Assembly (NCBI RefSeq): GCF_040183065.1
Contig: NC_091132.1
Coordinates: forward strand, 160,167,602-160,231,601
Source of the DNA: Periplaneta americana
Taxonomy: Eukaryota; Arthropoda; Insecta; Blattodea; Blattidae
Length of the DNA: 64,000 nt
Reading direction: 5' to 3'
The notes below the pieces were generated by a model, which made no database searches, was not told the origin of the DNA, and saw only the letters and a list, made by a program, of their open reading frames with translations. The stretch's first letter is position 1. Each line of letters opens with the position of its first letter. This document shows positions 46,759 through 59,601 of the stretch, piece after piece. A program made the position numbers and the translations under genes.

Positions 46759-46885
46759 TTGAAAATTTAATATTAATTGTAATCTTATTGTTCATACTAT
46801 AGTTGTAATCCCCTGGTAGACGGGCAGAAGAGGCCTGACGGCCTTATCTCTACTAGGTTAAATAAATAAATATTAAATACTATAT
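46759..46885 (+). mobile_element. 3' tail of the older LINE
   Basis: AT-rich sequence, then CCCCTGGTAGACGGGCAGAA, then CTGACGGCCTTATCTCTACT and AGGTTAAATAAATAAATA. I recognise this as a common LINE 3' end in cockroach sequence. It continues the ORF2 tail found at 44955-45404. Confidence 0.65.
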
Positions 46886-46893
46886 ACTAAAAT

Positions 46894-47235
46894 CGACCAG
46901 CCTCATGGTCTAGTGGTCAGAGCTTCTGGCTATAGTCCATGAGGTCCCGGGTTCGATTCCAGGTTAGAGCACAGGAATTTTTCCTTAAAGTGGATTATTC
47001 CTGTGTTCGTCCATGGTCTGGAATTTAGGTTAAGTTTAGATTTAAGACATCTCCTGGCACTACATTATCATAATCATCCTATCACATCAACAGGGTAATG
47101 TAACTCCGCCTTCCAGGCGCCCCAACCTCAGAAGTGGTTACAATTAAGCCACAGCCAGGAGAGAAGACCAGAAATGTTGAAAAGACATCCTGGTGGCATT
47201 GGATATATATATGTATATATATATATATATATAAT
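46894..47235 (+). mobile_element. tRNA-derived SINE with TA-rich end
   Basis: The head has TCATGGTCTAGTGGTCAGAG (A box) and CCCGGGTTCGATTCCAGG (B box). The body (CACAGGAATTTTTCCTTAAA, then TCCGCCTTCCAGGCGCCCCA) runs to GGTGGCATTGG and a TA microsatellite at 47204-47235. Acceptor-stem pairing is absent, so it is not a working tRNA gene. Confidence 0.85.
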
Positions 47236-47589
47236 AAAATCTTTCACTTCTATATGTTAGAAGACATATTTAAAATAGTTTTCTAAACGAAACACATTAT
47301 TACAGATATCAAACTTGAAAGGTTTCTCTTCTACAGGTGTTCATGGTTTTTTAGGCTACCTGACCAGTGCGTAAGAAGACCTCCTGGATACCAGTTCTAT
47401 GCCGATAGAAGAAGAAGGTAACTGATATCAATACACAAACAATTTTTTTCTTATTTCATGGAAAATATATCCATGATTAAATAAGAATAGGTCATTAATT
47501 CTTGCATGAGAAGCACTTGCTACACACATAATCAAATTAATTAATACCATATAAAAAAAACAATATCACACAGCACGAACAAATGATGT

Positions 47590-48403
47590 TTCTGTGCCGA
47601 AGTCATGAATTTTTAGAGTACCCGACTGAAAGAAACATAAACCACAAACATCACACTTGAAAAGTTTCTCGCCTCTGTGCAGCCGAAGATGGGTTTTTAA
47701 ATTACGTAACTGCGAAAAACAATTACCGCAAACATTACATTTGAAAGGTTTGTAGCCTGTGTGCAGCTGTAGATGAAATGTTAAATTACGTAATTGCGAA
47801 ATGCAATTACCATAATCATAACATTTGAAAGGTTTTTTGCTTCTGTGCAGCCCTAAATGGGATTATAAATTACATAACAGCGAAAAACTATTAACACAAT
47901 CATCACATTTGAAAGGATTCTCGCCTGTGTGGAGTTGTATTTGGGATTTGAAATTACGTAACTGCGAAAAATAATTACCAAAAACACACATTTGAAAGGT
48001 TCGTCGCCTGTGTGCGGTTCTCTATGACGTTTTAAATTACTTAAATGCGAAAAACAATTGCCACAAACATCATATTTGAAAAGCTTCTCTCCCGTCTGCA
48101 AGTGTTCATGGAAACATAGGCCTTTCGGCTGAGAGATACAGTAGGGACAAACACATTTGAAAAGTTTCACGCCCGTGCGCTGCCATAAATGGGTCTTTAA
48201 AGAATGTAGCAGACAAAAACCAAATACCACAAAATAAAAATTTGAAAGAATTATCTCCAGAGTGCCGGAGTTCATGGCATCTGATGCTACCCACGTTAGA
48301 GAAACATTAACCAAAACAGTACACTTGAAATGTCTCTCCACTGTGTGCTGGCAGAATTGGCTCTGTATGGATAAAAACAGCAAAAAATATAACCACAAAC
48401 ACA
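47590..48403 (-). pseudogene. Degenerate zinc-finger tail beyond the stop codon
   Basis: Minus-strand finger units continue after the stop of the intact exon but with frame breaks and lost residues: for example CGNCFSHLSNLKRHREPHTG near 48000-48080 within the 47853-48407 frame. About five 84-bp units are visible here, against about eleven in the first copy. This could be 3' UTR derived from old coding sequence, or a relic of a longer ancestral protein. Confidence 0.7.
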
Positions 48404-49438
48404 TCATTTCAAATGTTTGTCGCCTGTGTGCCGAAGTTCATGGACTTTTATGCTACTCATATTACAGAAAGTCCTACCACAAACTATACACTTGAAAGGT
48501 TTCTCCCCTGTGTGCTGGCGCAAATGAGATTTTAATGTTTTTAACATTGCGAAGCACTTACCACAAACATCGCATGTGAAAGGTTTCTCGCCTGTATGCA
48601 CAAGTTTATGCGTCTTCAGATGATGTGAAAGAGAGAAACGAATGCCACAAACATCACATCTGAAAGGCCTCTCGCCTGTGTGCACGCGTTTATGCCTCTT
48701 TAGGTCACTTGATTGAGAGAAACGAATGCCACACACATCACACTTGAAAGGTTTCTCGCCTGTGTGCCGGCGCATATGGGCTTTTAATGTTTTTAACATT
48801 GCGAAGCACTTACCACAAACATCGCATTTGAAACGTTTCTCGCCTGTATGCACGAGTTTATGCGTCTTTAAATGATGTGAATGAGAGTAACGAATGCCAC
48901 AAACATCACATATGAAAGGCTTCTCGCCTGTGTGCACGCGTTTATGCCTCTTTAAGCTACTTGAATGAGAGAAACGAATGCCACAAACATCACACTTGAA
49001 CGGTTTCTCGCCTGCATGCATTAGTTTATGCATTCTTATGCTACTCGATTGCAAGCTCTTGCCACAAACATTACACTTCAAAGGTTTCTCGCCTTTGTGC
49101 TGGCGTTCATGAGTTTTTAGGTAACTTGAGCTTGAAAAACACTTATTACAAAGATCGCATTTTAAAAGTTTCTTGCCTGTATCCTTGGGTGAAAGTCCGC
49201 TCAACTTTGCAGAATTCAAGACAGATATTTTAGACATTTGGGATTCGTATTTCTTCCCGTCTTCACGAGTCAGCGAAGGTTCACCCGAGGAAACTGAATT
49301 CTTGGGAACCTCACACAGAGTCTCATTCTCTTCAAGTGCAAGACTGTCGAATTCTGATGACACATTCCTCTCATTGGTAGCTGCAATCCTAAAGGAAAGA
49401 TACTGTGAGTCTACACAACAATCGCAACAAATATACAT
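48404..49438 (-). CDS. C2H2 zinc-finger protein, terminal exon, nine fingers
   Basis: This is a 344-codon open frame on the minus strand. Residues about 25-90 are an acidic, disordered leader (SSEFDSLALEENETLCEVPK). Fingers begin at C94, C122, C149, C177, C205, C233, C261, C289 and C317. They are joined by TGEKPF/TGERPF linkers, typical of sequence-specific DNA binding in the nucleus. Finger 2 has 11 rather than 12 residues between its second cysteine and first histidine. The ATG at 49438 may not be the real start: in-frame CAG|TATCTTTCC near 49407 would be a phase-0 acceptor matching the phase-0 donor of linker exon E1 at 59602, across a 10-kb intron. Regulation is unknown. The target sequence cannot be told by eye. 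Confidence 0.85.
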   Translation of the reverse strand: MYICCDCCVDSQYLSFRIAATNERNVSSEFDSLALEENETLCEVPKNSVSSGEPSLTREDGKKYESQMSKISVLNSAKLSGLSPKDTGKKLLKCDLCNKCFSSSSYLKTHERQHKGEKPLKCNVCGKSLQSSSIRMHKLMHAGEKPFKCDVCGIRFSHSSSLKRHKRVHTGEKPFICDVCGIRYSHSHHLKTHKLVHTGEKRFKCDVCGKCFAMLKTLKAHMRRHTGEKPFKCDVCGIRFSQSSDLKRHKRVHTGERPFRCDVCGIRFSLSHHLKTHKLVHTGEKPFTCDVCGKCFAMLKTLKSHLRQHTGEKPFKCIVCGRTFCNMSSIKVHELRHTGDKHLK

Positions 49439-49999
49439 ACAATTGAATCAGGGATTGCAGAAACAGCATATGTCACTATTTGTGGCGAAATGAGTTTATT
49501 CGAGTTTCATGGACTGCTGATATAGGACTATCATTCCAAGCTGAAAACAACATACGTCAGTATAGTCGTCTCACATTTGGAGACCTGAGAAATCCTGGAA
49601 ACGTGCAGAAACAACACGTGTCAAAGACATGTGCCAACACAATGGTTCCGATTTCACACGGCAGATATCTACGACAGAAGGATACAAAAATTGATCCCAC
49701 TCAATGAGAAATGTCTCTATTCTGGTGGTGAATACGTTGAAAAATGACTCAATAATTGCTATATCTCTTTCAATAAAACTTTCCATGATAATTTGTTCTC
49801 TTTTTGTAAACGGCCCCAGAGTAATTAATTTTTACAGCCTTCGTAATTGCGCTCGAGTGGCCAAAATTATGACATCATTAAAATGATGGAAGAAAAAAAG
49901 ATTAATTCTTATATCTGTGCCCATGAGAATGCTTCCTTGTAAGTACAAAGGAGAATGCCATATTTACCTCCTTCATTGGCATATTAACACAAAATCTTG

Positions 50000-50110
50000 T
50001 CAATTCAAAAAGGGAAGCTTGACGATATACGCAAACTTATGCGTTACATACCACATGAATATCAAGAATTTTACAATAATATTCTTCAGTGGCATATTGT
50101 AGAAGAATAA
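50000..50110 (+). pseudogene. Short conserved transposon ORF tail (second copy)
   Basis: Thirty-six codons to a stop, SIQKGKLDDIRKLMRYIPHE and then YQEFYNNILQWHIVEE, correspond to 5574-5684. Retention of frame and stop in both copies, and the IPHEYQEFY pattern, argue that this was the end of a real protein. The family is unknown to me. Confidence 0.35.
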
Positions 50111-50718
50111 GTTCATATATATCCTGAAATTATGCATAAAGTAGACAGTAGGGCTTAGCATATATTATATCCCTAATTTGACAAATAAACGTTTGTAGAA
50201 CTGAAATTATTACACTATAATTTTGATTACTTGCAGAAACAGCAAATGTCAAGCTAATATATATTGGTTTATTTCATGAACAATTCATTAGATTCCGATA
50301 AATTTGGTATAAAACGAGGCATTTATTAGGTTTCTGTTTGAAGAAGCCAGTACTATAACCAATGATGTCAACTACCCCCAGTAATACCGGTGTTTGTGTA
50401 TACTGAAAAATTCAGCTGTCATGACATGTGCAGTTACTGCACTCCCCGAATCAATTATTGGATATTTAAAACAAAACAAACCCATTTCACCAGGAGGTAC
50501 AATAGCATTAGTGATGCATCCGTGTAATATATTTGTGAGTAATTTTGGATGTCTCTAAATTGTCTCGCCAATTTGGTCCTTATCTCTACAACCTCTTTGT
50601 CCAAAGTCATATTTTTCGACAGGAATGTGCTATTTTCTGCGATTGTTTAGAAATTCGGGAATGCAAATGTGCTATAACTTTTTCTACCCTTATACTTGTC
50701 ATATTTACGATGTTTATA

Positions 50719-51268
50719 CTAGGATCACGTCAAGTGTCATGCACAACATTTATTTAAAAATTAGGTTTTTGTCCTACAGCTCTGTTATTTTCACAGTATG
50801 TAAATACATTCTTTCGGCACAAAATATCTCTTTTCCACATCATCCCCGTCCCTTTCAACTGTCTTACGCCACCTTTGAACGAGGGTTCGTATACCTGAAC
50901 GGTAAAAGTATGGACCAACATGTCTGAACCAGACTTTACCAGCGTGCACGAGGGAGTCGTCATCTTCAAACCTCGTTCTGCGAAGAGATTCTTTCAATTT
51001 ACCAGAGAGATGTTAGTGGTATGGTTCCAGATCGGGACTGTAAGGCGTTTTTGAGTGTTATCCATCCAACTTTTCTGATCTGGTCTGTGGTCCTGTGACT
51101 GACTGCGTTGTCGTGCAATAGGAGAACATTATGCTTCTCCTGATGTGGTCGTACACGACTCGGTTGAGCTTGAAGTTTCTTTAGAATTAATGGTGGTTCC
51201 GTGTGGCATGATGTCCACAAGGGCCCTCCAGAATCGAAAAAAAAAACAGTAGTCATAGCTTTTCCTGA
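50719..51268 (-). pseudogene. mariner remnant (second copy), truncated
   Basis: The right end lies after TA at 50717-50718 (CTAGGATCACGTCAAGTGTC). The transposase C-terminal section (near 50850-50900) and the middle section match the first copy. The element is cut off at about 51268 by the deletion that joins it to piggyBac sequence. TA at 50797-50798 is the unoccupied pogo target. Confidence 0.85.
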
Positions 51269-51269
51269 T

Positions 51270-52170
51270 GAGACTCCAGAGAACAGACAAGAACCCAGGA
51301 AAGAGAACTGTCCATGATGTTATATTAGCTTTCTAGGGTATTGGACGAAGGGTAACAACGAAGAACTCTTCACAGGCTGTAATTTGACAGAGAACATTTT
51401 AACTCAAAACCTAGCCCTCACTGGCGAGGAAAAAAAAGGAAGTTGATATTCCCAAACGTACACGGTAGGGAAAGGAAGAGAAGATCTCTCTGTTTCTTTT
51501 GGGGTATTGGTCATTTGACTGACAGTCTACAATCCAAAACAAAAGAAAAAGAAGAAGAAGACGAAGAAGAAGGAGAAGAAGAAGACCGTGTTCTGCTACT
51601 GCCATCACAGCATCATGACATGTCTAATTCGAAGAAAGACAACAATTTAAAGCCACAAATAATACTCGACTATAACAAATCCAAAGCAGGGGTGGATACT
51701 GTGGACAAAACTGCTAGTGAATATACAATTCCTGAGGTGATCTGTGCTAATATTCTCCAACATAAATAAATGACGTCAGTTGTGTGAACGATCTCTAAAC
51801 TCCTGAGTGGAAAATGAAGCATAAAGATCATAGGCGTCTATTCCTGCTTGAACCAGGTGACCAGAAGGTATGTCCCTGCATCACTCAGAGATCTACAACT
51901 GTAGCAATGAGAAAGCCAGAGTGTGTTTGTATGGAAGTGCCTGATAACACACTCCATAGAATGAGCGCTGCATTATCCACTATATCACCTGGAAATGGAA
52001 GGAAAAGTGGATACTGCCACATGTTCTCAAGTTTGCCGGACAGGAAACTGACCAGTACCTTCAGACAACAGACGACATTGAGACATATGAGTTGAAAGCG
52101 GAGACTATGAGAAAGGCGGAAATTAGGAAAGATTGGAGAATACTGGGTTTGCAAAGACAGATCTGCCCTT
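51270..52170 (+). pseudogene. piggyBac transposase remnant (second copy)
   Basis: Frame 51443-51769 ends with MSNSKKDNNLKPQIILDYNK, then SKAGVDTVDKTASEYTIPE. This is the piggyBac segment bearing the third catalytic aspartate (YNKTKGGVDTxDQ). Preceding it are LFTGCNLTENILTQNLALTG and an AAG expansion at 51546-51590. Following it, 51814-52095 has FLLEPGDQKVCPCITQRSTT and a KSGYCHMFSSLPDRKL section like the cysteine-rich tail. Several frame breaks. It is a different lineage from the element at 39720-42013. Confidence 0.8.
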
Positions 52171-54304
52171 GAGTAGAACAGTATGAAAGAATGAACGATT
52201 TTGAGTGTTTGTTTGATGAATACAGTATAAGTTTGGTTCAGTGTCTCTTATGAGCTTCCCCTGTTACTCAACTCTAGCACTTGATTAGGGTTGATCTGTT
52301 TCTTACGCTATTAGTGATGTTGTTTAAGGAAAGAGGCATTCCAAATTTTTTAGAATTTCGAGTCTTAAGTATATGCAGATGTTGATCAGCCTCATTTTTG
52401 ATAATGGAAAATAAACAGGCAGGACAAATTAATGAAACCATTCGGAATAACAATTACTATATACAGCACGGCACAATAAAGAATCATATTATAGGTCACT
52501 AATGATTTCACATTATAGAATATATGCTTCACAGCAAAAAGTATGGGTCGACTCTTGATAGTTAGAAATTCTAAGTTCTACGAGCATTTCACACTTGTTA
52601 ACGAACTGCACTTAAAGGTTTTGCTCTTCTGTTTGTTTATTGAAACTCGTCCGTCTACAATGTAGGTAACCATACGAGGTGTGTGTGACGTAGGGATAAG
52701 ATGTCTGCTTTTCCTACAATGGCTTGTGTGCTGACCTCCTAGTAGCGTAAAATTATTCTGTATTTTAGGTTTAATTAATTAATTTTAAATGTTACATGGC
52801 GTTTGTTAATAAACTTTGTGACGTCTGTCTTGTAAAATATTACTGCCCAACAGCTGTAGGCTCTTAATAGGTAAGACCTGGTCTTTATAAACAAAATCAA
52901 TATTTGTTTCAGTTCCTAAAGGAATAAAAAACACGTCAGACATAAATAAACAAAAACAAATATATAAAAAAAGTCTATGTATTTAACAATAATCCCATTT
53001 AATTTTATACCTACAAACACTTGAACAAAAATTTGAATTATTTCTTCACCATTTTGTCCAGTGTGCTGTCTGCAGGAAGAAATGGATTAGAAACATTTAC
53101 AGCGATGTCCAGCCCTTTCGTCTAAACTAGCGACATCATCCCACTCTCGTTCTCTTACTGCTGTTCAATTTCCTTCCAGCACAGCACGCGCTCAAACCTT
53201 ACCTCCCCTGATATCCCTCTGCTACGTGCAGTTTTATGCCAGACGTCATAGCAAAGTACATATTTAATACAGTGCATCACTCGACTTCCTGCTAAAAAGT
53301 AAAGAGCATTGAAGTAATCATCACATTATCTTCAATTAATGAAATTTTTACTTTTTACTTTAGAGAATGAAATAAAAATATGTTTCAAAAGTAATATCAA
53401 TGTACGGCAGTACATAGAGGTATAACCAGTTTTTTTTTTTTCATGAAACTTAACAAATATTAGCTCTTGTGATATAAGAAAATGGTTTTCGACATTATAT
53501 GTAAGCATTGCAATTGCAACAAATAAACAAAGAAATAAAAGCTTACGAAATAATTACTTTTCTTTGTTGTTCATTTTGTGCATGCATTTACATACCAGTA
53601 TATGCCTCTTTCTTCCAATGTTTCTTGACAATATAATTCAAGTACAGTACGTACAATTTTAGCCTAGAAGAATATGCTATATTATTTAACGTGAAGTACT
53701 GTTAATTTATAAAGAAATAGTCATAGAAACATAATTATATAGTAACCCAAATATTTGAATTTTTAAATAATTATTATGCCTTATTCATTTGTCTTTTGTA
53801 GAAGTTGTTATATAAATTCATTACACCTTTTTTTTACTGGTGATCATTATTATTCATTACGTACCTCAGGGACGAAGAACATAAATTCTCTCACTTATGT
53901 GATTGTTATTTCCCGTACAATTACAATCCCTTACTCACTGCAAACCCGTGACTTCAAAATCACAAGTTCCTATGCTGACACTGCTCTAAACTCACTATGT
54001 GTGAGAAATATTGGACAATAAGAGATTATTGATAAGAACGCTGCATTAGTTAATAACAACACCAACGTATTTCTTATGTGGATGGGAGAGTAGGGCTAGG
54101 TCTGTACATTGGAAGACGAAACAGTGGCCACACAGAAAGAAATCAGAACCTGGTGAAACAACATTGTTCAAGAACCATTGTATGTATTAATGTAATTGTA
54201 TTTCTAGTGGTGTGAAAGAGATAGAATAATGCCCTTAATTACACCGGAATGCATGAACGAAAGAACAGACAGACACACGAACAAACAAATAAACAAAGGA
54301 ACAA

Positions 54305-54690
54305 ATGAATAAAATGGGAAAGATAATTTTACACAGTGAGTTTGTAAACGTGATAACTGGTCCACAGAAAAAGTCTTCCAATGCACTCAAAATGGCAGGT
54401 CATAATTTCCTAGGGAATAAGAAGGGCCTCAATTATAAGGAAACTGTAGAAATTAAATTGGAACATTTGAAGACCCTGGGCTGCAATATGAGTGTAAACG
54501 TCCACTTCTTGCATTTTATTATTATTTTACTGCAAACCTAGACACTTTTAGTGAAGAACAAGAAGAAAAGTTTGAACAGTACTTATGGAAACCAGAGACA
54601 AAGGGAAGTGGAGTGTTAAAGTGGTAACTGATTATTGCTGGGTGATTCAGACAGACAGTTCTTCTGCAGGTGCTTTCAACAGTAAAGAAA
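54305..54690 (+). pseudogene. Unassigned transposon ORF remnant (second copy)
   Basis: Frame 54305-54541 reads ITGPQKKSSNALKMAGHNFL, GNKKGLNYKETVE and KTLGCNMSVNVHFLHF. The next section (TFSEEQEEKFEQ) follows in another frame. These fit the order GPQIRxL...NFLGNxKAxNYxExV...LGCxMSxKxHFLHxHL...FSEEQGERFHQD of a widespread arthropod repeat protein. The superfamily is not known to me. Confidence 0.5.
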
Positions 54691-55214
54691 ACGAAACTTC
54701 AAACACAATGAACTCTCTACGTGAAAACTCACACACACACTCACCTTTCGGTTAAAACCTCGTTGTCCTGTTCCGTTACTTCCCCCCTTGGCTCCTCAAT
54801 CTCTGTGTGCAAGTCACTCTGCTCTTCCTAAAAATACAGTACAAATAAAACAGAAAGATAGCACAACTTACATTGACAAAAGCGCATCGATTTTAGATAC
54901 CACAGAACAGCATATGGATCATACTCGGCCTAGTAAATTTCACCTAACAGAAGACAATTGTTGACACAGATTTTACAAGGCGTATTTCTTTTCAATGAAG
55001 AAGAATACTTCTGAAATAATAAATAGGATTATACCTCACCGTAATCCTTTTGTTACTATTTTGGTATGTAATCCCAGATATATACCAGGACGGAAATTTC
55101 AAGGGTCGTAGGAGTGATTTTGGCCTATAAAATACAAATAAATGAGATAATTGTATAAGCACCTATATACCATAGTAAAATATTTTCAATTTTATATGAA
55201 TTAATTTTTATTTA

Positions 55215-55840
55215 CCTGGCTCCCATTGGACTTAAAACCAATGCTTACATTTAAACTCAAGAGTAGAGGTGTTGCTGATGGAATAAAATTTTTTCGACAA
55301 ACGGAGTCGGTGGGTTTTGAGGCCTCTGAAAGTACTAAAAAGTTCATAAAAATTTAAATACAGTTTCAAACAGATTAAATTCACGCATACCATCAAAGCA
55401 TTCTACAAGAATGATGACTCACACAATATCCACGTAATTTTCTACAGCTTCTAAAAACTACCAGCAATAGTTTCGCATCTTCTAGAACAATGGAATCCCT
55501 GTTACTATCCATTCTGAGTCCTCTGCAACTAAGTGAATGGCTAGAGGACAAAGGGTACAAATATATTTTGACGTCTAAACTTAGCCAAGATCCTTTTGAA
55601 CGCCATTTAGGGATTTTGTGGTCTTTCACCTGTGACGAACACCCATCTGTAGTAAAGTTTCTTTATTTACATTTACTGTAGTGTATTTACGTCCCTATTA
55701 AGCAAACTTTGTCATCTGGAGGGAACTGTGAGTTTAGAGTTGATACACCACTCACTTCTTGTGTAAATCAAATGCGACTACTTGCTAGAAAAGAAGAGCA
55801 ACGTAATAAGGACTTATCAGATATGTGGAATCATCACTGA
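55215..55840 (+). pseudogene. P-element/THAP9-like transposase remnant (second copy)
   Basis: Pieces in order are GVADGIKFFRQTESVGFEAS, then (frame 55490-55681) LSEWLEDKGYKYILTSKLSQ and DPFERHLGILWSFTCDEHPS. After a stop come VPIKQTLSSGGNCEFRVDTP and NQMRLLARKEEQRN. LTSKLxQDPxExxxGIxxS...HP is the hallmark of the P-type C-terminal region. It is uninterrupted by the 1.0-kb insertion seen in the first copy. The N-terminal THAP domain was not found. Confidence 0.72.
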
Positions 55841-57139
55841 AAGATAGGATTATATTTCGGGAATAGAAACCACATTATCAAGATTGGAAGAGTTCATGGA
55901 CCAGAATTATAAATATCTTAATACTAGAGAGAGATGTTTATTAACAATTTGGTTAGATACGTGCTAAAACATTCTACCAATTTATTCATTGTAAACTATG
56001 AGCACAACTTTTTCGTGAACAAAGTCAAGTGCCCACAAGTGATTCCAACCTTAGTGAAATAAGAGATTTCGGCTCCAATAGTGGCATTTCCTTTTTAACT
56101 AGGCCATCCCTAATTGTTTACGAAGTTTTTCTTCAGACTGAAATCAAAATAAAACAAAAACTGCATTCTGAAAGTGAAATGTAGAGTGACTTTTTTTTTA
56201 GAGCTTAGACAGTGAGTTGCAGTTTGGAACATAAAAAAGATGCAATTTCAAAACCATTATTACATTACATGAAGTGCAGATTCTTCTTCCGAGTGGAAAA
56301 ATATTCGCAGAGAACTGCAAGCTTAGAAATCACCACGTCAACTAAGTTTCGAAATATTCACATAAGTTGTCTCGGTAAGTCACCACCACCATCGCCACCA
56401 CAGCCGCCGCGACCACCACCACCACCATTATTATGCTATACAAATATTTTTTCCGTTTTTCCATTGGTGGCAAATAGCAAAATCTTACTATAATAGTGCA
56501 CATTAGTGTAAGAACCAAGAATATCGTAACCAGGTATTTTAACAGCCCAAAAGTACAAAAGCGCTCTGCTGCGGTTATTCCATGCATTAACGTGAGTCGG
56601 GACACTATGTACTTCTATCTGCCCACACTGTGTTTACTGTAGAATGACTTGAGCCGCATTCGCTATTCTGCCGCACACCAGCAGATCTCTAGGGTGTGGG
56701 ACGGCAAAATGGTGGGGAATGGCTGGTATATAATAACTCTTTAACTACTATTTAATAGCAAAAATTATCTATGAACGAATAACTCAATTTCAAGTCACTA
56801 ATTTGGTGGACTTTGTAAGTGGCTTATTTTACGACAGTTTATCAACTCCAATGGATATCTAGTGTCTGGGTAAATTGAAGGTGATAATGCCAGCAGAATG
56901 ATTTCAGTGTTCAGCGGCGGAAGTTACAAAGCATTTGCTCACAATGGGTTAAGAAATAGACTCAGAAGAAACTTCAACCAGGTTACTTGTCCCATCCAGT
57001 ATTTGGACACTGGTTAGCTAGGTTAACGGTCAGACATGCTAATTGTAACTCCACATCTTTGGACGAAATTGGTAAAATCCCCATTTTTCTGACAATGTCG
57101 CATACTATGTCATTGTCAAGCCACAAATTTTTGCATTAA

Positions 57140-57677
57140 CAGGTGCAAGTGAAATAGCCTTGCAAACTTTCAGAGTGAATAGCTCATGTTGTATGTAACA
57201 ACAAACTATATCATATTGGTGGAAATTTCATAGTTTTTTTCATAAAACAAATGTTATTTCCCAAATGTTTAACAACCTCTTACTCGGTAACTATTGTGAG
57301 TAAGATCGTGATTTTTGATAGGATATCTAATAAAGAATAATTTATCCCTCTGGCCTATTTGAATAGCGTGGACGGTTTTTGTGTAAACTTAATTTTAAAA
57401 ACCTCTAATTTCAAGCCACTGCACGAATCAAACTAGTGGCAATGTCGAGGCAGAAAGCAGTTCACCTACCCAAACACACCGAGTTCATTGAGCTCTTACA
57501 TCTGCATCATGAGTGGGGTGTTAGCGACGATGATTGCATACTGCTGAAAATACAAACTTAGTTCTTTTATTAACCGTGCATTTAATCACAAACCGTAATA
57601 TAGATTTTCTATTCATTTATATGTACCAGTACCGTATTGTACTTTTCAATCTGCAAGGTTATTTCACTGCCATTCTG
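57140..57677. mobile_element. Tc1/mariner-type MITE (second copy)
   Basis: Same element as 19235-19764, with the left end lightly damaged (CAGGTGCAAGTGAAATAGCC) and the right end intact before TA at 57678-57679. No coding capacity. Confidence 0.75.
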
Positions 57678-58078
57678 TAAATGATCTGGTTCGGTTTGCT
57701 CTTGATAGTAATTATGTGCTTATAATACCAGCAGTTAACAAATATATTCTATCGATAATTAAATGTTGCGCATATTTACATAACAATGTTAATAATGTCT
57801 AATTTATTCCAGTTCTGCTCCATTATTTCTGCCAGGCAAAATCATGTATCATATAATTACACTAAAGTACACAAAAATTCCTATGACATGACCATAATGA
57901 TCATTATATCGTAGAGAAAAAATTTGGTAGAAAATTTGTTCAACCATTTCGTCAACTTGATGACTTTCCTGAGAATTTTAAGTAAGTTGGAATCTACTCA
58001 TAAGAAGTAAATGAAAAATTGAAATATATAATGTTTAGTTTTAGTAATTTCAAAATCGCCAATTGAATTTTGTAATTT

Positions 58079-58947
58079 TACTCAAATAACAAAACATGCA
58101 AATGTTCAGTCTTTTCACTTATTTTAATGTAAAATACTGAAATAATTATTTTACAATTGCATTAGTGTTAACGTTTTTGCCCAATTGTGGGCATCTTTAG
58201 ACATAAAATTTGACATCTATAGAATATATAAGCAATACATATTAATATTGAAAAATATAAAGACATGTCCAAGGTTAAAATAATGGAAAATGATATAAGT
58301 TTAAAAATACTATAAAAGGCATCATTACATGTGGTGTATACAATTATGCATATTTAAATAAAACGGCATATGAAAGAAAATAATACGAGTTATTATTATT
58401 AATTGGTGAACTGGAATAACATCAACTGATTTGTAGGAATGACACCGTTATGAATAAATACTTATTAAATATGCATATTTTTACATGTGTACTAGGTTAA
58501 CATGTGTAAAATAAAATAAAATGTGTGGTATGAAAAAGATCTTGTAGTTCAAGAATATGGTATATGAAATAAGGAACAAATATACATTAAAAATAAACGT
58601 AATGTAAAGTAGCTGGAAAATATGACCTTTTAAACTGGTATACAAAAATTTTTAAAGTAATAAATTTTGGTAGAAAAAAAATGAATGTAAATTAAATTCT
58701 ATGGATTGATAACCATTAAATAAATGTGAGTTGGCATAAATGGCTAATATTCAAACTCAATTGTACCTGAAAAAGCTTTCGTGGATTACATTAGAAATGA
58801 AATTTAGGCTGCATTATATATTATGTTATTGGGTACAGATTAATGTAGCATATTAATGAAGCAGGATAATGTAAAATAACTATTTCAGTATTTTACATTA
58901 AAATAAGTCAAAAGTCTGAACATTTGCATGTGTTTTCGTTTGAATAA
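58079..58947. mobile_element. Long-TIR element (second copy)
   Basis: Inverted ends around CAAATGTTCAGTCTTTTCAC on the left and its near reverse complement at about 58905-58924. The interior is AT-rich. It lacks the SINE of the first copy, and TATAAAAGGCATCATT at 58311-58326 is the empty target. Confidence 0.7.
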
Positions 58948-59601
58948 ATTTGACTTATTGTATCTCAAAAATGAATTCAAAGTTTGTAATTTTACGTTTC
59001 TCTACATATTTATCTGAATATTTTGTAAATTTTATAACCTACTCTGGAATCCACTCAAAATTAGCTACATAATTTATCGCGAAATTACAAAATATGTTTT
59101 CTCTACGGGTAAGATACAGTAATGTTCCACAAAGGATAAGTTGTCAATACGTAAATACGAAAAAACATGGGTGCAAAACAAAGAGAGGTGATAATGTTTG
59201 TAACCATATCTAAAACAAAGTCAATTATTTGAAAATAATGAATAGTGTTGGGTATTTTAGACAAAGACGCAGAGAAGACAGAAAGAAGTCGTGTAATTAA
59301 AAACAACATTTTTCAAACGCAATGTGGGAGTGTGTAGCTTGGGAACCATTAGGAGTACAGTAAGCATGACTAGCAATTTTGTTTTCATATTTAAAACATA
59401 AACAGAGATAACAGTTGAACATTAGTTCTCTGCAACATGACATAACTTGTAATAGTAAATACTGACAACTGTTTTTTAGTCTCTATCGTAGAGTGAAAGG
59501 CACTGCAAGTACCGTTATTAAGACGTAGTGTCCGTTATAATGAAAATACAATATAAACAATGGAAGAAGAATAAACAGTGCATTCCTTGTGCTCCACTCA
59601 C

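Noticed and set aside
46894-46990. Possible functional tRNA gene
   Set aside because: A and B boxes are present but there is no acceptor-stem pairing, and the sequence continues into a SINE body.
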